The position numbers and the translations under genes were made by a program. From Gemmatimonadota bacterium (GTDB taxonomy: Bacteria; Gemmatimonadota; Gemmatimonadetes; Gemmatimonadales; GWC2-71-9): a stretch of DNA of 64,000 nucleotides. Positions 52,702 through 61,064 of the stretch are shown piece after piece; within the stretch, counting starts at the first letter, position 1, and each line of letters starts with the position of its first letter. The notes beneath the pieces were generated by a model, which saw only the letters and a list, made by a program, of their open reading frames with translations, ran no database searches and was not told the DNA's origin. Where the stretch lies: the NCBI GenBank assembly GCA_009692185.1, contig SHZT01000007.1, forward strand, positions 62,001-126,000, written 5' to 3'.

Positions 52702-52826
52702 GAGAACAAGTGGGCGCCGGGCCAACCGGCACGAGCCGCCTGCGCGCGCTCACCGACACCTACCGGGAACTGGCCGAACGCCTGAGACAGGGTGGCGGGC
52801 CGGTGGTAGAGGTGCAGGTCGCATGA
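52698..52826 (+). CDS. 42-residue micro-ORF, possible remnant of an acyl-CoA carboxylase beta gene
   Basis: ATG 52698 overlaps the mutase small-subunit stop (ATGA). Its own TGA (52824-52826) overlaps the next ATG at 52823 in the same way, so it is a fully coupled cistron. The product reads [20 protein letters not shown] then [11 protein letters not shown]. The helix followed by GGG resembles the extreme N-terminus of carboxyltransferase beta subunits (PccB/LiuB type: helix, GGG, then a conserved GKLTARER block, absent here). I infer either a small coupled peptide or the scar of a deletion that removed the rest of a carboxylase gene. No motif proves either. Confidence 0.45.
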   Translation: MREQVGAGPTGTSRLRALTDTYRELAERLRQGGGPVVEVQVA

Positions 52827-53185
52827 AACGGAAGAGCGTGAAAGCGGGAGGGAGGAAAGTGAGCCTGCTTCATCTGGCCCACGCCCGCAGCGGCGACAAG
52901 GGCGACACGGCCAATGTCGGGCTGATCGCGCTCAAGCCGGAGTTCTACCCTGTCCTCGTGAAGGAAGTCACCGCGGCGAAAGTGGCGCGGCACTTCAAGG
53001 GTATTATCACGGGCAGGGTGGAGCGGTTCGAACTCCCGAACCTGGGCGCCCTCAACTTTCTCCTGCACGGCGCCCTGGGCGGCGGCGGGACGGTATCCCT
53101 CAAGACTGATGCGCAGGGGAAGGTATTCTCCACCGCGCTGCTGCGAATGGAAATCCCGGTGCCGCGGACCATCCGTGTCGACTGA
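52823..53185 (+). CDS. AtuA-related protein (ferredoxin-fold domain)
   Basis: A 120-residue protein corresponding to the small C-terminal-type domain found fused to, or encoded beside, AtuA/DUF1446 proteins. The hallmark is LLHLAHARSGDKGDTANVGLIAL, followed by GRVERFELPNLGALNFLLHGALGGGGTVSLKTDAQGK. In acyclic terpene and leucine/isovalerate (Atu/Liu) clusters it accompanies AtuA and a carboxylase. Here the large AtuA part is missing. The function is not established. It overlaps the micro-ORF by 4 bases and the crotonase gene by 11. Confidence 0.82.
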   Translation: MKRKSVKAGGRKVSLLHLAHARSGDKGDTANVGLIALKPEFYPVLVKEVTAAKVARHFKGIITGRVERFELPNLGALNFLLHGALGGGGTVSLKTDAQGKVFSTALLRMEIPVPRTIRVD

Positions 53186-53936
53186 GCGACTGCGCACGAC
53201 CCTCGCCGACGGCGTCCTGACCGTCACGCTCAACCGGCCCGAAAAGCGAAATGCGATTGACGCCGTAATGATCGAGGAGCTGCACGCGATGCTGGATCGC
53301 GCCGAGCTGGACCAGCACGTGCGGGTCGTGGCATTGAGAGGGGCGGGGAACGACTTCTGCGCCGGCATGGACCTGGACGAGCTTCTCGCTTCGGCGGACA
53401 GCTCCATCGAGCAGAACTACCAGAGTGCCATCCGATTCGGTTCGATCTACGTGCGGATGCGGGCGTTGCCAAAGCCGGTTGTCGCCGTGGTGCATGGCCG
53501 CGTGCTCGCGGGCGGCATGGGGCTCGCGACCGGGTGCGACATCATCCTGACCCATCCGGAATCGGTATTCGGCTATCCCGAAATCCAGCGTGGGTTCGTG
53601 CCCGCGATTGTCATATCCATGTTGCGGCGGCTGACGGGCGAAAAGGTTGGTTTCGACCTCGTGGCGACGGGCCGGCAGGTCACGGCAACCGAAGCGGAAC
53701 GGCTGGGTCTCGTGTCCAGGGTTCTCTCGCGGGACAGCTTCGAGGCTGAGGCCGAGGCCATTCTGCGGGGCATCGCGGTGTCAAGCGCCACTGCACTCGC
53801 GCTCACCAAGCGGCAGTTCTACGAAGCCGACGGCAAGCCGTTCGCGGATACGATCGAACTCGGGGCGAGGGTCAACGCGCTGGCGCGGAGCACACCCGAT
53901 TTCCGCGCGGCGATCGCCCGGTTTCTCCAGAAATGA
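53175..53936 (+). CDS. Enoyl-CoA hydratase/isomerase-family protein, LiuC/AtuE-like
   Basis: A 253-residue crotonase. The oxyanion hole is formed by FCAGMDL (A63-G64) and AGGMGLATGCD (G114). Of the two catalytic glutamates of rat hydratase, the second is retained (E136 in YPEIQRG), but the first is glycine (G116). Together with FVPAIVISML this pattern recalls the methylglutaconyl/carboxygeranoyl-CoA hydratases LiuC and AtuE rather than short-chain crotonase. The AtuA-related neighbour supports that. The GTG start overlaps the upstream gene by 11 bases. Substrate is inferred. Confidence 0.88.
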   Translation: MSTERLRTTLADGVLTVTLNRPEKRNAIDAVMIEELHAMLDRAELDQHVRVVALRGAGNDFCAGMDLDELLASADSSIEQNYQSAIRFGSIYVRMRALPKPVVAVVHGRVLAGGMGLATGCDIILTHPESVFGYPEIQRGFVPAIVISMLRRLTGEKVGFDLVATGRQVTATEAERLGLVSRVLSRDSFEAEAEAILRGIAVSSATALALTKRQFYEADGKPFADTIELGARVNALARSTPDFRAAIARFLQK

Positions 53937-54793
53937 CTTCCGGCGTGGTGCTGGCGCTCCAGGTGGTCCTGCTCGGCACGGGGACTCCCAATGCCGATCC
54001 AGACCGCTCGGGTCCGGCGGTCGCGGTGATCGCTAATGGCTCGACCTACCTGGTTGATGCCGGGCCCGGTATCGTCCGCCGGGCGGCCGCGGCGAAGCGC
54101 AAGGGCATTGCGGCGCTGGCCTCCGAGAGCCTCAAGGTCGTGTTCATCACCCACCTGCATTCCGACCACACGCTGGGTCTGCCGGACCTGATGCTCAGTC
54201 CGTGGACCCTGGAACGCAGTGCGCCGCTCCAGGTCTATGGGCCTCCCGGCGTAACCGCCATGACCAACAAGCTCCTCGAGGCATACAGTGCGGACATCGA
54301 GATCCGTCTGACTGGGGGAGAGCCGTCGAACAAGACGGGGTGGAAGGCCGAGGGACATGACGTCCGGCCTGGCGTGGTCTACCGCGACTCGAATGTCATC
54401 GTAACGGCGTTCGCGGTGCCGCATGGCTCGTGGCCGGACGCCTACGGTTACCGGTTCGAGACGAAGGACAAGGTGATCGTCATTTCGGGCGACACGGCAC
54501 CGGCGGATGCCATCGTCCAGCAGTGCAACCGGTGCGACGTGTTGGTACACGAGGTGTACTCGACCGAGGGCTTCAAGCGCCGGCCCGCCGACTGGCAGGC
54601 GTACCATTCGCGCTATCACACCTCGTCAGCCGAGCTCGCGGCAATAGCCGCAAAGGCGCGCCCAAAGCTGCTGGTGCTGTACCACCAGCTGTTCTGGGGG
54701 ACGAGCGACCGTGATCTCGTGAAAGAGATTACCGACCGGTACGACGGCGAGGTCGTGTCGGCGAACGATCTGGACGTCTTTCAATGGGAGTGA
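53933..54793 (+). CDS. Metallo-beta-lactamase-fold hydrolase
   Basis: A 286-residue MBL-fold protein of the RNase Z/arylsulfatase-like branch. It begins LQVVLLGTGTPNADPDRSGPA. The metal site is H74-L-H76-S-D78-H79 (ITHLHSDHTLGL), followed by TAFAVPHG, VISGDTAP with the bridging aspartate, and KLLVLYHQLF. The first 11 residues are hydrophobic but too short for a clear signal peptide. tRNase Z is less likely, because the exosite region is not evident. The substrate is unknown. The gene is coupled to the crotonase gene (ATGA). Confidence 0.85.
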   Translation: MTSGVVLALQVVLLGTGTPNADPDRSGPAVAVIANGSTYLVDAGPGIVRRAAAAKRKGIAALASESLKVVFITHLHSDHTLGLPDLMLSPWTLERSAPLQVYGPPGVTAMTNKLLEAYSADIEIRLTGGEPSNKTGWKAEGHDVRPGVVYRDSNVIVTAFAVPHGSWPDAYGYRFETKDKVIVISGDTAPADAIVQQCNRCDVLVHEVYSTEGFKRRPADWQAYHSRYHTSSAELAAIAAKARPKLLVLYHQLFWGTSDRDLVKEITDRYDGEVVSANDLDVFQWE

Positions 54794-54795
54794 GT

Positions 54796-56325
54796 ATGCG
54801 CAACGGTTTCTTCGTAGCGGTGTTGTTCGCGATCAGCCCGGTAACTGCCCCGGCCCAGGAGCGCCAGCATGGTCCGGGAGAGCTGGGGACCGTCGTGTTC
54901 CCGGTCACATGCAACGCGGCGGCGCAGGCCGAGATGCATCGCGGCGTCGCGATGCTGCACTCGTTCTGGTTCACTGAGGCAGCAAAGACCTTCGGGGCAG
55001 CGATCCAGGCCGACTCGACCTGCGGGATCGCCTGGTGGGGGGTGGCGCTCAGCAATTTCGGCAATCCGATGGGCGGGGGCACGGTGGGTGCGTTCCAGGC
55101 CCAGGGGTACGACGCCGCGGTCAAGGCGGCGAAGGCCGGCGCGCGGACCACGCGCGACCAGGGCTACGTGGACGCCGCGATGGCCCTGTACAAGGACTAC
55201 CAGACGGTGCCGAACGGGCCACGCATGAAAGTCTACGAAGCCGCGCTGCGGTCCATCGTCACGCGGTTCCCGGCGGACACCGAAGCGATCATCTTCGACG
55301 CGATCTTCACAGTGGCGACCGCGTCACCCACCGACTTGACCTTCGCGCAGCAAAAGAAGGCCGCCGAGATCTTGAACGCGCTCTACGCGAAATACCCCCA
55401 GCACCCCGGGCTCGCGCACTACATCATCCATGCCTTTGACTCTCCGCCGCTGGCGAGCAACGCGCTGGATGCCGCGCGCCGCTACGCCGACATCGCGCCG
55501 GCGGCGCCGCACGCGCTCCACATGCCATCGCACACATTCACGCGGCTGGGCTATTGGGACGAATCCATCAGGACCAACCGCCGCTCCATGGACCTCGAGC
55601 CGACGCCAGCGGCCAAGTCGCACGCGGCCGACTACATGGTCTACGCTTATCTCCAGCAGGGCAAAGACGACGCAGCGCTCAAGGTGATTCAGGAAATCGG
55701 TGGGGGCGTCACCGGCTTGTACGGCGCCATGGCGCTCGGGTCCTACAATGCCCTGGCCATGCCGGCGCGGTACTCGCTTGAGCGGGATGACTGGACGACC
55801 GCGGCGGCCCTCAACGTGACGTCCGCGGCGCCCTCGGCCGAGGCGGTCACCCATTTCGCCAAGGGGTTGGGCGCGGCCCGTTCCGGCGATGTGGCGACGG
55901 CGAAACAGGAAATCGCGGCGCTCGAGAAGGCGGTGACGGACCTGACCGCGGCGAAGGACGCCTACTGGCCCACGGTCGTGGATGCGCAGCGCATGGCAGT
56001 CTCGTCGTGGGTGGCTCACGCCGAAGGCCGGCACGCGGAGGCGCTCCAGTTGGCGCGTGCCGCGGCGGACAAGGAGGAGCAGGTCGAGAAGCACCCGGTG
56101 ACCCCGGGGCCGCTTATTCCGGCACGGGAGCTGCTGGGCGACATGCTCATGGTGCACAGCGAACCGATGGAGGCCCTCGGTGCCTATGAGGCCACGCTCA
56201 AGCATGAGCCCAACCGGGCACGCACGATCCTCGGTGCCGCGCGGGCGGCGAAGGCGGCTGGCAAGAGCGACGTATCGAAGGCGTACTACCGGGCATTGGT
56301 GAAGCAGATGGACCCGCAGTCCTGA
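54796..56325 (+). CDS. Secreted TPR-repeat protein
   Basis: About 509 residues. The preferred ATG 54796 gives a clean signal peptide (MRNGFFVAVLFAISPVTAPAQ); ATG 54784 would add four residues. The mature part is alpha-helical with TPR-like repeats: AEMHRGVAMLHSFWFTEAAK, FGAAIQADSTCGIAWWGVAL, MPSHTFTRLGYWDESIRTNR and a C-terminal pair (ELLGDMLMVHSEPMEALGAY). The HxPSHxFxRLGxWxxSIxxN segment is typical of a family of secreted TPR proteins in soil bacteria with no assigned role. It is the last gene of the mgtE-to-TPR coupled series; the susC promoter follows immediately. Confidence 0.8.
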   Translation: MRNGFFVAVLFAISPVTAPAQERQHGPGELGTVVFPVTCNAAAQAEMHRGVAMLHSFWFTEAAKTFGAAIQADSTCGIAWWGVALSNFGNPMGGGTVGAFQAQGYDAAVKAAKAGARTTRDQGYVDAAMALYKDYQTVPNGPRMKVYEAALRSIVTRFPADTEAIIFDAIFTVATASPTDLTFAQQKKAAEILNALYAKYPQHPGLAHYIIHAFDSPPLASNALDAARRYADIAPAAPHALHMPSHTFTRLGYWDESIRTNRRSMDLEPTPAAKSHAADYMVYAYLQQGKDDAALKVIQEIGGGVTGLYGAMALGSYNALAMPARYSLERDDWTTAAALNVTSAAPSAEAVTHFAKGLGAARSGDVATAKQEIAALEKAVTDLTAAKDAYWPTVVDAQRMAVSSWVAHAEGRHAEALQLARAAADKEEQVEKHPVTPGPLIPARELLGDMLMVHSEPMEALGAYEATLKHEPNRARTILGAARAAKAAGKSDVSKAYYRALVKQMDPQS

Positions 56326-56354
56326 TTGACACCCTGCCGTGGGGCATGCATCTT
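56326..56354 (+). promoter_or_regulatory. Promoter for susC-susD
   Basis: TTGACA (56326-56331), a 17-base spacer and CATCTT (56349-56354), directly after the TPR gene stop. Initiation near 56361 would give a leader of about 75 bases, consistent with the strong ribosome site before the ATG at 56436. Confidence 0.5.
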
Positions 56355-56423
56355 GTTTGCGTTCCCCACTGCGGGCTTCCATGACCCGCCGTCCACCTCA
56401 TGAACCTCCGGCACTCGTGCTGG

Positions 56424-56430
56424 AAGGAGG
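56424..56430 (+). promoter_or_regulatory. Ribosome binding site of susC
   Basis: AAGGAGG, 5 bases before ATG 56436. It decides against the in-frame ATG at 56400, which would place 12 non-conserved residues before the signal peptide. Confidence 0.75.
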
Positions 56431-56435
56431 ACGCT

Positions 56436-59400
56436 ATGAGGTTGAGGTCCGCTGTTCTCGCCGTTGCGGCGTTGCTGGCTCCCCTCGCCGGTGCGGTCGC
56501 CCAAACGCGCATTGTGACCGGGAAGGTCGCCGACTCGCTCACCAGCGAAGCGGTGACGTCCGGCCAGGTGACGGTCCAGGGGACCAGCATCGGCAGCACC
56601 ATCAAGGACGACGGCACGTTCACGCTCGCGGTTCCCGCGCGGGACGTGACGCTCACGGTCCGGAGCATCGGCTTCAAGCGTCAAACCGTGACCGTGCCGG
56701 CGAGCGAGAGCAGCATCCAGGTGTCTCTGGCGCGCGACTTCTTCCAGCTCGAAGCGATCGTGGTCACCGGACAGGCGACCGGCATCGAGCGAAGGAACCT
56801 CGCAAACGCGGTCGCGACCGTGAGCGCCGAGCAGTTGACGAAGTCCCCTACGTCGAGCGTCGAGCAGTCGCTGCAGGGCAAGATGGCGGGAGCGATGATC
56901 ACGCAGAATTCCGGAGCGCCCGGTGGGGGGATGATCGTCCGACTTCGAGGCGTGACGTCGATCATCGGCGCGTACACGCCGCTCTACGTGGTCGATGGCG
57001 TGATCGCCAGCGACGTCTCCGTTCCGCCGGGAACGAACTTCATTAGCCAGGCTACTCCGGGGACGACTATCGCGACGGCCCAGGAGAATCAAATGAACCG
57101 CATCGGCGATCTCAACCCCAACGACATCGAGAATGTCGAGGTGCTCAAGGGAGCGTCGGCGGCCGCGATCTACGGCTCCAAAGCGGCAAATGGTGTGATC
57201 ATCATTACCACCAAGCGCGGGAGGGTTGGCGTGCCGCAGTTCACGCTGAGCCAGAAGTTCGGCATCTCCCAGATCAGCAAACAGGTCGGCGCGCGCCGCT
57301 TCTCGGCGGGTGACACCGCCGGCGTCCGTACCGTCTGGGGCCAACCCGGAGTCAACGCATTCATAGCCGCCAATGGGCTGACCACCCCCGATTTTTTCGA
57401 CCACGAGTTGGAGGTCTTTGGCAATAAGCCTCTCTCGCACGAGACCAGCGCCAGCGTGAGCGGCGGCACCGAGGATACCCGGTACTTCGCGTCCGGCCTC
57501 GTCAAGCACGACGCCGGCATCATGACCAGAACGTTCGCCGACAAACAGGCGCTCCGGCTTAATCTCGATCAGACGGTCGGCCGGGTGACCATCGGCATCA
57601 GTTCGGGCGTGAACCGAACGTATGACGACCGCGGGCTGGTGAACAACGAGAACAACGGCAGTACGCCCTACACCGTGTTCTCGACCACGCCCACGTTCTA
57701 TGATCTGCGGGCCGTCTGTCCCGACGGGTCTCGCAAAGTGCGGTGCGAGCGCGGCGTATATCCCGTCAACGAGTTCGGCAATGCCAACGCCCTGCACACC
57801 GCGGAGATTTTTGAGAACCTCGAGACGGTGTGGCGCTTCCTCGGTGCCGGTAAGATGATCATCGACGCCGTGAAAACGGGAAGCCACACGCTGCGGCTCG
57901 TCACCAATGCCGGCGCCGACTTCTTCGGGCAGAAGAACAATGTCTTCTCGCCGCCCACGCTGCAGTTCGAAGCGGTCGATGGATTGCTGGGTACGTCGGT
58001 GGTTTCCGTGACCAACAACCTCAATCTGAACCTCAACACCAACCTGGTACATGTGTACCGGAGTAGTGGTGGCACGTCCGCGACCACCCAGGCGGGCTTC
58101 CAATACGAGACGTATGATCTCACCACCGATCGCATGCTGGGCGCCAACCTGGTCGGCGGGCTGAACGCTCCGTTTGTGGGAACGGTGACGTCGGTGGACA
58201 ACCGGCGCGCGCAGGGGAAGGATCTCGGCGGGTTCGCCCAGGAGGAGTTCCTCACGTTGGGCGAGCGCCTGCTGCTGACGCTGGGGGTCCGTGCGGACCG
58301 AAGCAGTAATAACGCGGACCCGGACCAGATCTTCGCCTACCCCAAGGCCGCAGCGTCATTTCGGTTCCCCCGAGGGCTGGCCTTCGTGAATGAGCTGAAG
58401 CTGCGGGCTGCGGCGGGCGCTTCGGGCAACCAACCGTTGTATGGCCAGGCGTTCACCGAGCTCAAGTCGTTCAACATCAGCGGCGTGCCGGCTACGGCGT
58501 TTCCGTTCGCGTCGGGCGCGGGCGTCCCGACGGGTGCCGCGGACCTTCGGCCAGAACGGCAGGTGGAGATCGAAGCCGGGTTTGACGCGACCATGCTGGG
58601 TAGTCGCGCCAACCTCGAATTCACCGTCTTCGAAAAGCGGGTGTCAGACCTTCTGATTCAGCGCACCCTGCCGAGCTCCGACGGATTCACCAGCCAGATC
58701 TTCAATGGTGGCACCTTGAGGACTCGCGGACTCGAGGCATCACTCGCGGCGGTCCCGCTCCAGAGCCGTGAGGTTCAGTGGAACACCCGGGTCAACTTCT
58801 GGCTGAATCGCTGCAAGATCACCTCGCTACCGGTACCCCCGTTCCCGGCGAGCGGCATCCGGAAGGAAGCCGGCAAGTCCTGCACCCAGTTCTGGGGCAA
58901 CGATTCGCTGGGCCGGCTCCCGGACGATGCCGCCTTGGGGACGATTGGTACCCGCATCGTTCGTTATCTGGTGGATATCAACCCGCGGTTCAATCTCTCG
59001 TTCGCAAATGATTTCTCCTTCCACGCGTTCAAGTTGTATGGACTGGTCGAACATCAGAATGGGGGCTACCGAAGCTTCAGCACCTATGGGCAATTCGACG
59101 GGAACCAGAACAGCATTGACTATGTCACCCCGCTCAAGCCCGGCCAGCTGACCGGTACCCAGCGAAGGGCGCTGTCGACCAAGTGCACGCGGTGCAACAC
59201 GCTTCGGCCAAGCAACTACGTCAAACTGCGTGAAGTGTCGCTCTCGGTGCAGGTGCCGAACTCGCTGGTACGCAAGTTCTGGAGTGGATCGCGCTACGTG
59301 CGGCTGAATCTCACGGGACGGAACTTGTTGACCATCACGCCGTACCCGGGGACGGATCCGGAGAGTGTCCAGACACCGAACTCGCTGGCCAGCAGCACGC

Positions 59401-59465
59401 CGAGTGAGTTCCTCGGGTATCCGGTGTCGCGCAGCGTGTGGTTCTCGATCGACCTCGGCTTGTAA
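56436..59465 (+). CDS. SusC/RagA-type TonB-linked outer-membrane transporter
   Basis: A 1009-residue transporter. The signal peptide (MRLRSAVLAVAALLAPLAGA) is followed by a carboxypeptidase-regulatory-like domain (about 24-100, RIVTGKVADSLTSEAVTSGQ). The plug domain is next (about 115-240), with the SusC signature GASAAAIYGSKAANGVIIITTKRG. The rest is a 22-strand-type barrel ending in VWFSIDLGL. With the SusD lipoprotein encoded next it takes up oligomers or peptides using TonB energy. The substrate is unknown; no glycoside hydrolase or peptidase gene lies nearby, apart from three LVIVD-repeat proteins on the other strand. Confidence 0.94.
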   Translation: MRLRSAVLAVAALLAPLAGAVAQTRIVTGKVADSLTSEAVTSGQVTVQGTSIGSTIKDDGTFTLAVPARDVTLTVRSIGFKRQTVTVPASESSIQVSLARDFFQLEAIVVTGQATGIERRNLANAVATVSAEQLTKSPTSSVEQSLQGKMAGAMITQNSGAPGGGMIVRLRGVTSIIGAYTPLYVVDGVIASDVSVPPGTNFISQATPGTTIATAQENQMNRIGDLNPNDIENVEVLKGASAAAIYGSKAANGVIIITTKRGRVGVPQFTLSQKFGISQISKQVGARRFSAGDTAGVRTVWGQPGVNAFIAANGLTTPDFFDHELEVFGNKPLSHETSASVSGGTEDTRYFASGLVKHDAGIMTRTFADKQALRLNLDQTVGRVTIGISSGVNRTYDDRGLVNNENNGSTPYTVFSTTPTFYDLRAVCPDGSRKVRCERGVYPVNEFGNANALHTAEIFENLETVWRFLGAGKMIIDAVKTGSHTLRLVTNAGADFFGQKNNVFSPPTLQFEAVDGLLGTSVVSVTNNLNLNLNTNLVHVYRSSGGTSATTQAGFQYETYDLTTDRMLGANLVGGLNAPFVGTVTSVDNRRAQGKDLGGFAQEEFLTLGERLLLTLGVRADRSSNNADPDQIFAYPKAAASFRFPRGLAFVNELKLRAAAGASGNQPLYGQAFTELKSFNISGVPATAFPFASGAGVPTGAADLRPERQVEIEAGFDATMLGSRANLEFTVFEKRVSDLLIQRTLPSSDGFTSQIFNGGTLRTRGLEASLAAVPLQSREVQWNTRVNFWLNRCKITSLPVPPFPASGIRKEAGKSCTQFWGNDSLGRLPDDAALGTIGTRIVRYLVDINPRFNLSFANDFSFHAFKLYGLVEHQNGGYRSFSTYGQFDGNQNSIDYVTPLKPGQLTGTQRRALSTKCTRCNTLRPSNYVKLREVSLSVQVPNSLVRKFWSGSRYVRLNLTGRNLLTITPYPGTDPESVQTPNSLASSTPSEFLGYPVSRSVWFSIDLGL

Positions 59466-59490
59466 CCGTGCTCACAGGGAGATATCCGCT

Positions 59491-60942
59491 ATGAGAGGCT
59501 TCATTCGAATCTCGGTGGCGCTGCCCCTGCTGGTTCTGGGCGCGGCGTGCGAACTGGACGTACCCGATTACAACGGCTTGAGCCTCGGGGACCTGATCAA
59601 CAATCCCAGCAAGGCGACGATCGGCTCGGCCGCGACCGGGATCATCGTTCTGTCCCGGTCGGAGAATCGGAGCACCCAGGTCGGCTATATCGAGACGATC
59701 GGCTCGATGGGGCGTGAATCCCACACACTCGATATCAGTAACCCCGGCACGTCCAATGACCGCTTTCGGGTGATCGTCACCGGCCGCCCCGGCACCGTGT
59801 GGTCGCAGGCGTATCGCAGCATGCGCCAGCAGAAGATCGTGTTGCAGGCGGTGGACGCGGCCACCGACATGACGCCCGCGGAGAAGGAGGGCGTGCGGGG
59901 CTTTGTCAAGACCATGCAGGCGCATGACTTCCTCTGCGTCATCAATTTGTTCGAGCTCGGTGCGATCATCGATATCAAGGAGGATCCCAACAGCGACTAT
60001 CCGGCGATCGCCGGGAAGGCGGCGGTGTTTGCCAGGATCGTCCAGCTCCTCGACGAAGCCAAGGTTCACCTTCGGGCCGCGGGCCCCGGCTTCTCGTTCC
60101 CGCTCGGTCCGGGGTTCACGGGCTTCGCGACGCCCGCGACATTCCTCAGAGTGAACCGCGGGCTTCGGGCACGCGTGGCGGTGTACCTGGCGAACATGGG
60201 ACAGGGCATTGCCGCCGATCCCACGCAATACACGACGGCGCTGACGGCACTCAGCGAATCATTCGTGGACACTACCGCCTCGGCTTCACTCACGGCCGGA
60301 GCTTACTTTCCGTTCAGCACCAACTCTGGCGACGTCTCGAACGTCTATTACGATCCGGTCCCCCGCATCATCTACTCACATCCGTCCGACGTGACCGATG
60401 CGCAACCGCGGCTGGATGCCTCGCCCGACCTTCGCTCCACCTCCAAGGTCGCGCCGTTCACCCCGAGACTGCAGATCACTTATCCGGTCGATGGGCGCCT
60501 CAAGGTGTACGATAGTCCCTCGGCGTCGATCCCGATCGTGCGGAATGAGGAGCTGGTTCTGCTGCGCGCGGAGGCAAACCTTGGCTGTGTCGCCGGTGGG
60601 ACCAACGCTGCCCCGACAACAACCTGCGGCGGAAACGCCGGCAATGCGCTGAGTGATGTCAACTACATCCGACGGGTTTCCGGCGGACTCGCCCCGATTA
60701 CGGTAGGCGCCTGGACCGCGATGACCGATCGCCGGCGGCTCGACGCGCTGCTGTACGAAAAAAGGTTCTCGCTCCTGTTCGAGGGGCATCGCTGGCTCGA
60801 CCTGCGGCGCTACAACCTGCTGCTGACGCTGCCCAGGTCGTTGCCCTTGGACAAGATCTTCCCGTGGTTCCCGCTCCCGGACGATGAGTGTGTGCCTCGC
60901 AACCGGGCACCGGCGGGATGTACTCCCGCGACCGGGCTGTAG
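59491..60942 (+). CDS. SusD/RagB-family outer-membrane lipoprotein
   Basis: A 483-residue partner of the preceding SusC. The signal peptide ends in a lipobox-like LGAAC at residues 17-21, so the mature protein is probably lipidated. The mature start LDVPDYNGLSLGDLINNP is typical of this family in its phylum. TPR-like helices (AEKEGVRGFVKTMQAHDFLC) and the C-terminal NYIRRVSGGLAP...LLYEKRFSLLFEGHRWLDLRRY are the SusD hallmarks. It is shorter than Bacteroides SusD proteins (about 550), as simpler members are. It is 25 bases from susC and has an AGGGAGA ribosome site. Confidence 0.92.
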   Translation: MRGFIRISVALPLLVLGAACELDVPDYNGLSLGDLINNPSKATIGSAATGIIVLSRSENRSTQVGYIETIGSMGRESHTLDISNPGTSNDRFRVIVTGRPGTVWSQAYRSMRQQKIVLQAVDAATDMTPAEKEGVRGFVKTMQAHDFLCVINLFELGAIIDIKEDPNSDYPAIAGKAAVFARIVQLLDEAKVHLRAAGPGFSFPLGPGFTGFATPATFLRVNRGLRARVAVYLANMGQGIAADPTQYTTALTALSESFVDTTASASLTAGAYFPFSTNSGDVSNVYYDPVPRIIYSHPSDVTDAQPRLDASPDLRSTSKVAPFTPRLQITYPVDGRLKVYDSPSASIPIVRNEELVLLRAEANLGCVAGGTNAAPTTTCGGNAGNALSDVNYIRRVSGGLAPITVGAWTAMTDRRRLDALLYEKRFSLLFEGHRWLDLRRYNLLLTLPRSLPLDKIFPWFPLPDDECVPRNRAPAGCTPATGL

Positions 60943-60998
60943 GCCGGTGTAAGCGGTCAGGGAAGCAGAGGCCAGAGCGAGTCTGGTGACTGAACAAG

Positions 60999-61031
60999 AC
61001 GGCCCCCAAGGCGTATCGCCTTGGGGGCCGT
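60999..61031. terminator. Bidirectional hairpin terminator between susD and the LVIVD genes
   Basis: A perfect 15-base-pair inverted repeat (60999-61013 with 61017-61031) with a TAT loop; the core arm is GGCCCCCAAGGCG. It is followed on the forward strand by TCCTTCATT, a weak T-rich tract. It lies between convergent stops (60942 and 61065), so it can end transcription from both sides. Confidence 0.8.
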
Positions 61032-61064
61032 TCCTTCATTCCGGCATTGCCTCGCGGCGGGGCC

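Noticed and set aside
56400-56435. Upstream ATG start for susC adding 12 residues
   Set aside because: A strong AAGGAGG site and the signal peptide both point to ATG 56436.
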